DNA from: Acanthopleura granulata
Lineage: Eukaryota > Mollusca > Polyplacophora > Chitonida > Chitonidae
NCBI GenBank assembly: GCA_016165875.1
Contig: JABBOT010000009.1
Location: 12,218,370-12,282,369 of the forward strand
Length of the DNA: 64,000 nt
Direction of reading: 5' to 3'
A program made the position numbers and the translations under genes. Below, one piece after another: positions 58,401-64,000 of the stretch. The notes beneath the pieces were generated by a model, which saw only the letters and a list, made by a program, of their open reading frames with translations, was not told where the DNA came from and did no database searches. The first letter of the stretch is position 1. Each line of letters begins with the position of its first letter.

Positions 58401-61228
58401 ATGTTAGCAAGCATGGGATGATGCAATCCGTCATGATTTTTACATAATGGTTAACACTGACCTTGGTAAGTGCCAAGGTCATGGCAATTTTCCCACCCAT
58501 GCTGTGGCCAATCAGAACTGTCTTCTTCAGGTGGAGATCACCCATTAGCTGCTCCACGTCAGTGCTCATGTGCTCATAAGTCATGTGTGGGCTGTGTTCA
58601 CTCTCACCATGGTTACGTACATCAACTGTGATTATCTACAACACAGAATATTCAGGCATCATTCATATTACACTGTTTAGGCCATCTTTAAAACTTCTCA
58701 TCCTATGAGAAAACATTGGGTCAGCAGCAGCGAATTTTTTTTTTCTCCCTGTTGTAAAAGATAGGGATTTTATAGAAATGAACATAAAAAAAATTATTCA
58801 AAAAAGTTTTACCAAATTACCAATAAAAATTTAAGGATGGCCTTAAAACATCAAATCAAATCATTTACACGTACATATATTCACTTACCTAACTGGTGTC
58901 GGATGCTGTACATTTATTTACTTATTTGATCAGTGTTGTCCACCATACTCAGGAATTTGGGTTGATATCACAGCAGTCAGGATTATGGGTTGGAGGATAC
59001 CAGAGTGCCCCAGGCAAACTCAGGTAACTTATACCACACCAGACTTAAAGCAGCAGCCGAAAAAAGTGACAACTGAATTCGAATACAGACCCCTATACTG
59101 GTCAAGGACCCGATAGTTGCAATGAGCCAGTACTTCATCCATCCTGCAGGAGACCAGAATGACATGCTGAAGAATTGTTCACCTATGCAACAGGAGTCGG
59201 GTTTTGGGGGGTGCAAGAAATTAAAGAACCAGGCGTAAACTAATCTTCAGTTTACAAAACCAACATGAAAATTGTTCTGGATCCAGAATAAATCCATATG
59301 CTGGACAAGAAGTCATTTAGGACCATCTACAGAAACTATGGGAACCATGCAATGCTGCAGGATTCAGTGGAAACCAGTAGCTTCATTCAGGTGAGTCTTT
59401 GCAAACTTGCAACTGGAGAGGAAACCATGAAGACATCTGGTGGTGCAACTATCAAACTGGGACACAACTTGTCACACCTACTTTCCTTCCAGTATTGCTT
59501 AACGCCTTAGCAATGGTTTGCCAGTTGGTCTTTGATCCAAATAAGCCATGAAGAATGAGGACAGGAGTGTCGGACTCTTCAAGGTTAGTCTCCTGGTATG
59601 TGGCATATGCCAGCTTCACAGGTCTGCAAATACAAAATATATACAAACAGTCAATGTTGAACTCCTGGTATGTGGTATATGCCAGATTCATAGGCCTGTA
59701 AATACAAAATACACAGAAATGGTCAAGGCTGGTCTCCTGGTATATGGCATATGCCAGCTTCACAGACCTGCAAATACAAAATACACAGAAATAGTCAAGG
59801 CTTGTCTCCTCACACATACATGTATGCTAGCAATTGATATGACAGCTAAAGGCCTATTCAGATAACATCTGTAGTAAGAAAATAAAATTTCAGCATATTA
59901 CATATGGTCAATGTGTGGGTTCAAACTTTCTGCAAGAATGTCAAATTTGCATAATTTGCGCCTTAAGTTCCATTTTCATATCTATGTACACTTGAGAATT
60001 TAAATTTTTTCATCCATTTATTTTATTGGAGTTTTACGAAGTACTCAAGAATATTTCACTTAAATGATGGCGGCCAGCATTATGGTGGGAGGAAACTGGG
60101 CAGAGCCTGGGGGAAACCCTGATCATCTGCAGGTTGCTGGCGGGTAGGAAGCCTGCAAGAACTGGACTTAAACTCACTGCAACCACACTGGTGGCAGGCT
60201 CCTTGGTCACTGTGCTGGGCTAGCGCGGAGAATTTAAATGTTCACATGAAGCATAAATGATTGATATAAAAGGGTCCTTAATTTATGATCTGCTTGATCT
60301 GATCTTTTATTTCTTTACCATTATACACTGAATCGGCACTGGAGCTGTCTCATGAGATTAACACTGTTTGAGCGAGACACGGGTACTAATGTTAATAATG
60401 TTAAAAAGACGTGATTTCCGGTAGTCCCCACAGAATACACATCTGACAGACACAATTCCACAACCCATTTTCAGTCAGTTTTTCTTTGTTATTTTTCTGG
60501 ACTTTGCTCACACAAAACATAGGTGAACAGTTTCCACCATAGGCCGAGAGCAACTGCTCGTTGGCCTTTAGTTAAACCAAACTACCAGGCATCGGAGTGC
60601 TGTCGTCAAGCCCAACAACAACAACATCCGAAGGTATAGCAACTACCGGAAATCACGTCTTTTTAGCATTATTTTGTGTTAGTTTGTGAGAGTACCCATC
60701 CAAGTCTCACCCACACAGCATTAATCTCACGAGACGGCCCCAAAGCTGATTCAGCTTATTGCAAAAACTTCAGAAAAATATTCAGCGATTTACTTAAAGA
60801 AAAAAAAAGACAAATTAATACTTGGCAAATGAAATGGAATCCTTTGGATTTAATGGACACTTATACAATACTAAGTGCATTCACTTTTCAGCTAAAATCC
60901 TCATCCCACTTTTCACCAAGGGCACAAATGAAATGCCTGGTAATTAAAATATCATTAGACATTTCAGCATTCTTCCACATAATTGACCGCAATCCGTCCT
61001 TAAGATCGCGTACTGTGTTTTTCTCACAAGAAGAGTCCTTCGTCCGCCCCCATCCCCCAGGCTTTATCAGTGTTACAGTACTAATTAAGTAGTACAAGTA
61101 GTTCATTTGCGCTAACTGTGAAAGGTGCAAAATCTACGATTCACTTACTTCACAGGGGGTGATGTGCTATACGGTCTCACTGCATGTACCTGAAGGGTAC
61201 GCAGAATTGCTTCTCTGAAGAGCCGCAT
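55408..61228 (-). CDS. ABHD11: Alpha/beta hydrolase domain-containing protein 11
   Basis: Complete 300-residue mitochondrial serine hydrolase. Family work links ABHD11 to lipid hydrolysis and protection of lipoylated 2-oxoglutarate dehydrogenase. Exons 5' to 3': 61149-61228, 59482-59623, 58462-58635, 57087-57257, 55937-56118, 55408-55561; all junctions are GT-AG and in phase. Residues 1-24 are Arg-rich, acid-poor after residue 6, and end RPYSTSP, a typical matrix-targeting leader. The oxyanion/HG region HGLFGSKTNW starts at 52, DVRNHG is at 79-84, and the nucleophile elbow GHSMGG spans 117-122 with S119. The catalytic His is in GAGHW (H274). The acid is probably in the exon 5 loop (D245 in GGGDSN) but I am less sure. 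Length is close to the human protein (about 315). The gene is head to head with RAB35. Confidence 0.95.
56640..57110 (-). repeat. Tandem array copied from the ABHD11 exon 4 donor
   Basis: Eight to ten diverged copies of a block that on the sense strand reads CAGCTGCAGAAAGTGGTGT followed by NNTAAGTGTGCA. The true exon 4 end is CAGAAAGTGGTGTCG|GTAAGTGTG. In most copies the donor GT has become AT, so the duplicated sites are probably dead. Spacing is irregular, 40-90 bp. Confidence 0.85.
58101..58348 (+). repeat. tRNA-derived SINE, near full length
   Basis: Lacks only the first bases of the head. Box B is GGTCAATGTGAGATCAAGTC, followed by CGTACATGGGAAGGTCTGCC, CCATAATGCTGGACATTG and an AATAAATAAGTAAAT tail. 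It lies in ABHD11 intron 3. Confidence 0.88.
59560..59815 (-). repeat. 72-bp tandem array duplicating the ABHD11 exon 2 acceptor
   Basis: Three full units plus a partial one. Sense-strand acceptors TTTGTATTTGCAG or TTTGTATTTACAG end just before 59623 (used), 59695 and 59767, exactly 72 bp apart. Each is followed by a copy of the exon start (AAGCTGGCATATGCC-like). All three are open in frame, so an upstream acceptor would add 24 or 48 residues between the leader and the hydrolase core. Confidence 0.92.
60008..60229 (-). repeat. tRNA-derived SINE, internally deleted
   Basis: The tail side CATCCATTTATTTTATTGGA and AAGAATATTTCACTTAAATG leads to a shortened centre (CATCTGCAGGTTGCTGGCGG) and the head side TGGGCTAGCGCGGAG. 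It lies in ABHD11 intron 1. Confidence 0.85.
60328..60754. repeat. Foldback MITE with about 100-bp terminal inverted repeats
   Basis: Left arm 60328-60424 starts CTGAATCGGCACTGGAGC and ends AAAGACGTGATTTCCGGTAG. Right arm 60643-60754 starts CTACCGGAAATCACGTCTTT and ends GATTCAG. The inner 20 bp of the arms are perfectly complementary and the outer parts have mismatches and an extra 15 bp on the right. The 218-bp centre has no ORF. A non-autonomous DNA transposon is likely. It lies in ABHD11 intron 1. Confidence 0.8.
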
Positions 61229-61508
61229 TTTAGTGCGTCTGTTTAATTACTCTGTGCAAACGATCGTCCCTGGAATTCTCGGAAAGACGTTGTGAACATG
61301 TTTGACATTTCCTGACGACATTTCACATTCACGAGCACATGGCGGAAACCGAAACAAGGTCGTGAGCGCATGCGCGATAAACAGTGACTCACACGTAACG
61401 ACACTTCCGGCTTATGGTCGAAAGGGGAAGGGGGCGACAGAAGAAGGGTTTTCTTTAGGAAAGAATTCATTTACGGGCGACAAATCTAGGCGGCAGACTC
61501 GGCTGAGA
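61229..61508. promoter_or_regulatory. Shared bidirectional promoter of ABHD11 and RAB35
   Basis: Only 280 bp separate the two start codons on opposite strands. It contains a perfect NRF1 palindrome GCGCATGCGC (61366-61375), an ETS/GABP site ACTTCCGG (61403-61410) and an ATGGCGG (YY1-like) motif near 61,339. All three are common in TATA-less divergent promoters, and NRF1/GABP often drive mitochondrial genes, fitting ABHD11. Confidence 0.7.
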
Positions 61509-63273
61509 ATGGCTAGGGAATATGATCACTTATTTAAACTGCTCATCATAGGCGACAGTGGTAAGTATGCCGAACGGACGCCGAAACATTGGGAAACCCG
61601 CGGACCTGCCCACTTCGATCTTACTCTGATAAGAAAATGTGTTACAGGTGAACGACTGTTGCTTCTCGATATCAGGGAACTGTCACTGGCTGCAACTCTC
61701 ATTCTTTGAACATTATGTGCAGCACAAACACAGCCGTTAGTTAAACACACAAGTAGTGCACATTATTTTTCTAAGTTTTATGAGCTCTGTAACTATTTTT
61801 TTCTTTACTACATTGCGCTCTGAACGATTTTCCATTAATAAATTTTTACATGCTAAAAGTACACACATGATATCGGTCCACATTTTGCTGTGGGTGTATG
61901 ATGACAGTCGTTGTATTTCACATGATTTGATTTTGTCTACATCAGTAAGTGCATGATAACGATATATGAATTTCTGCCTATTTGGGGAGCTGTAAAGAAT
62001 TGGGTGCTGACACATATCTATATTTTCACAGTAAACATTACAAGATGATATGCAACACTGATTCCCCTTGTTTGTGCCCTTACTAAGTATATCTTGATTT
62101 TGAAAATGTTTTAAAAGTTTGTGACAAGTTTTTATTTCACTAATATGTCTAGCAGACAGCATTGTGACATGTATTGCCTTGCAATATTTGCAAGTTGTGG
62201 TATGCTAGACAGTAGAACAATCTGCAGAGCATAGATCAGTTGTAAACATAAGCCAAGGATAGTTTTGGTTTTATATCGCTTTGAAATAAACGTTTTGCAC
62301 AAGTAAAGCCTGTAGACGCAAGTAAAATGGCAAGTTCCAGGATGTATGGCTGTCTTGAATATGGCCACTAGAATAAACCCTGCAGCCACATGCACTGAAA
62401 TTAGAATTTTGTGCAAAATCTTGCGTCAAAGGTAAAAATTATTACATTGAAAATGATTACCCAGCAAAATGTGATTAGATCATGATTATAAAGTGTGAGA
62501 TTCTTTCGGTCTCATTTATAAATACATGTAGGAATTTCTGAAATGGAGACCGGTCCAGTTTACCTTGTTTACCCGAAAGTGTAGTACAGTGGCGTGTCTT
62601 AGCACATGGACAGTTGTAGAACTTTATCTTGACTCTTTTTTGACAACTTTGTCACATTGATTCAGATGTGTGGAAAATTCAGTTGTTCACATTACACTGT
62701 TAAACTTTGATGACCTTGGTAATTGCTCAATTCCAGCAACCTGCTGATGGTCGTGGGGTTGCCCTGGGCTCTAGCTTGTTTCCTCCCACCATAATGCTGG
62801 CCCCGTAGTAATTAAGTGAAATATTCTTGAGTACTGTGTAAAACACCAACCAAATAAATAAAATAATAATTGACTACCTGTTGCTGTGGATCCAGGTAGA
62901 ACTGCATTGTAAGGCACACTTTCATTATATCTGGTTCTTTAAACCTAATCAGCCAAAAAAGGCTTGTACAAGCAAATTACAACCCTACTCAACATTACAG
63001 TAACATCCCCTACGATAATAAACCAAACAGCTCTCCCCCAGACACTGCATATTAAATTACATCCTTACACCTGCTGTGCCCAGTCAAAAGTGAAAAAAAA
63101 CCATAAAAAAATGTACAGTCAAATGAGACTTTCTCATACATGCAAACAGAAATCTTTTTCCTCTCAGACACTTTGCTGGCAGTGATGACATACCTAACCA
63201 CTTGGCTTTTTTTTCTTGACAGGTGTTGGAAAAAGCAGTCTATTACTTCGGTTTGCTGATAACACATTTTCAG
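61509..63273 (+). CDS. RAB35: Rab35 small GTPase, first two coding exons (partial)
   Basis: Rab GTPase of fast endocytic recycling, cytokinesis and actin control. Exon 1 (61509-61560) encodes MAREYDHLFKLLIIGDSG up to donor AGTG|GTAAGT, phase 1. Exon 2 (63223-63273, acceptor TTTTCTTGACAG) encodes VGKSSLLLRFADNTFSG up to donor TCAG|GTGAGTC. Together they give the start of the G domain, with P-loop GDSGVGKS, and match Rab35 more closely than Rab1, Rab8 or Rab10 (note YDHLFKLLIIGD and FADNTFSG). Switch regions, the remaining G boxes and the prenylated C-terminus lie beyond the window. The start is chosen by family N-terminus and an upstream context of GAGAATGG. Confidence 0.93.
61561..63222 (+). 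other. RAB35: RAB35 intron 1
   Basis: A 1662-bp GT-AG intron. The only recognised insert is a SINE fragment at 62732-62868. Confidence 0.85.
62732..62868 (+). repeat. tRNA-derived SINE, 3' part
   Basis: From CCAGCAACCTGCTGATGGTC through CCATAATGCTGGCCC and AAATATTCTTGAGTACTGTG to an AATAAATAAAATAAT tail. Confidence 0.85.
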
Positions 63274-64000
63274 GTGAGTCTCTTTGTTAGAAATGGCATA
63301 CTGTACGTTTATTAACAAGAAGCCAGTTAGTGCAGTTTGAAAAAATTTGTTGCTGTTTGGCATTCAGTGATATTTTTCGGGGGAAAAGTTAATTTATTCC
63401 TCACCAAATACCAAGTGAAATATTTCTTTGTCATCAGAGCAGTATAAGGCAGCTCAATAATGGGTGGATCCAACACAACACTGAGCCCACCACCCCTTCT
63501 CATGACAGTGTTTCTTACCATGCTATTCTCGACGAAGGCAATTGTGATGCCATGATATAACGGAAACACTGAATTATGTAGCCAGTGTGAAAGACATCCA
63601 TTTGATCAGTCATAATTCCTCAGTTATTTGTTTGTGTTTGAATGATAAACAGTTTGACAGGTAATACTTTGCTGTTGTTAATAAACTTTTCTGATTTGAC
63701 AGTCTTATGAAAAAGAAAAACTAAAATACATATGTGTACAAGCTACATTGTCTTCCCCAAAATATAGGAGTTATGTGGAGTGTCAGAAATGTTTTATTCC
63801 TTGTGTGGTTTTCATTAATAGTCCTTATGACACTATAGTTTACATTTGATACCTTTGAGGATCAGTTATTCTTGACTTAGTATAAATCGTATCATGAATG
63901 CTATGTGCCTTAATAAGATTACTGTATTGCTGCAGAGGTTGTCATGTCAAATTGTCAAGAATGTCAAAGTTGGTTAAATTTTAGTTTTCGTTATTTGACT
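63274..64000 (+). other. RAB35: Start of RAB35 intron 2
   Basis: Begins with the donor GTGAGTC. No third exon was recognised before the window ends. Confidence 0.7.

Noticed and set aside
61302..61709. 135-codon plus-strand ORF containing the RAB35 start
   Set aside because: Only the part from 61509 to 61560 is coding; upstream is 5' UTR/promoter and downstream is intron after a clear donor.

Overview
The window is animal nuclear DNA: AT-rich, with genes split into short exons by GT-AG introns and many interspersed repeats. It most likely comes from a lophotrochozoan. I infer this from about a dozen copies of a tRNA-derived SINE (conserved core around AGAATATTTCACTTATA, ending in an AATAAATA tail) that I associate with mollusc and brachiopod genomes, and from invertebrate-like gene sequences. 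I cannot name the species.

Layout, left to right. (1) 605-10256, minus strand: two voltage-gated potassium channel genes in tandem. The left one is only a T1-domain exon (605-1219) whose membrane part lies outside the window. The right one is nearly complete: T1 exon 6774-7441, six-helix/pore exon 4486-5496, and a possible extra N-terminal exon at 10154-10256. Both T1 domains carry the HX5C...X20...CC zinc site of the non-Shaker (Shab/Shaw/Shal) classes. (2) 10257-21401: about 11 kb without a recognisable gene, holding a duplicated 600-bp repeat, a large foldback and a 93-bp minisatellite. (3) 21402-43023, minus strand: a complete TAO-family STE20 kinase gene (TAOK), reconstructed as 19 coding exons and 924 residues with every exon junction in phase. 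A 5' noncoding exon and promoter lie near 47.3-47.6 kb. (4) 47.5-55.4 kb: mostly noncoding, with a short stathmin-domain-like (STMND1-like) relic at 51.25-51.67 kb, a dense cluster of TGACGTCA (CRE) sites at 52.15-52.30 kb and two unrecognised ORFs. (5) 55408-61228, minus strand: complete ABHD11, a mitochondrial alpha/beta hydrolase, six coding exons and 300 residues. (6) 61509-63273, plus strand: the first two coding exons of RAB35, which continues past the window edge. ABHD11 and RAB35 are head to head across 280 bp that carries a perfect NRF1 palindrome and an ETS site.

The most unusual signal is a recurring one. At six exon edges in two unrelated genes (TAOK exons 6, 12 and 17; ABHD11 exons 2 and 4; with TAOK exon 17 followed by two arrays), the neighbouring intron holds a tandem repeat whose unit is the exon edge plus its own splice site. 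The result is rows of duplicated 5' or 3' splice sites. Several units are a multiple of three (21, 63, 72 bp) and some copies remain open in frame, so stepwise alternative exon lengths are possible. Other arrays are decayed. A separate minisatellite at 40 kb has grown inside a SINE.

Limits: exon boundaries come from reading-frame continuity, splice consensus and remembered family sequences. No alignment or transcript data were available.
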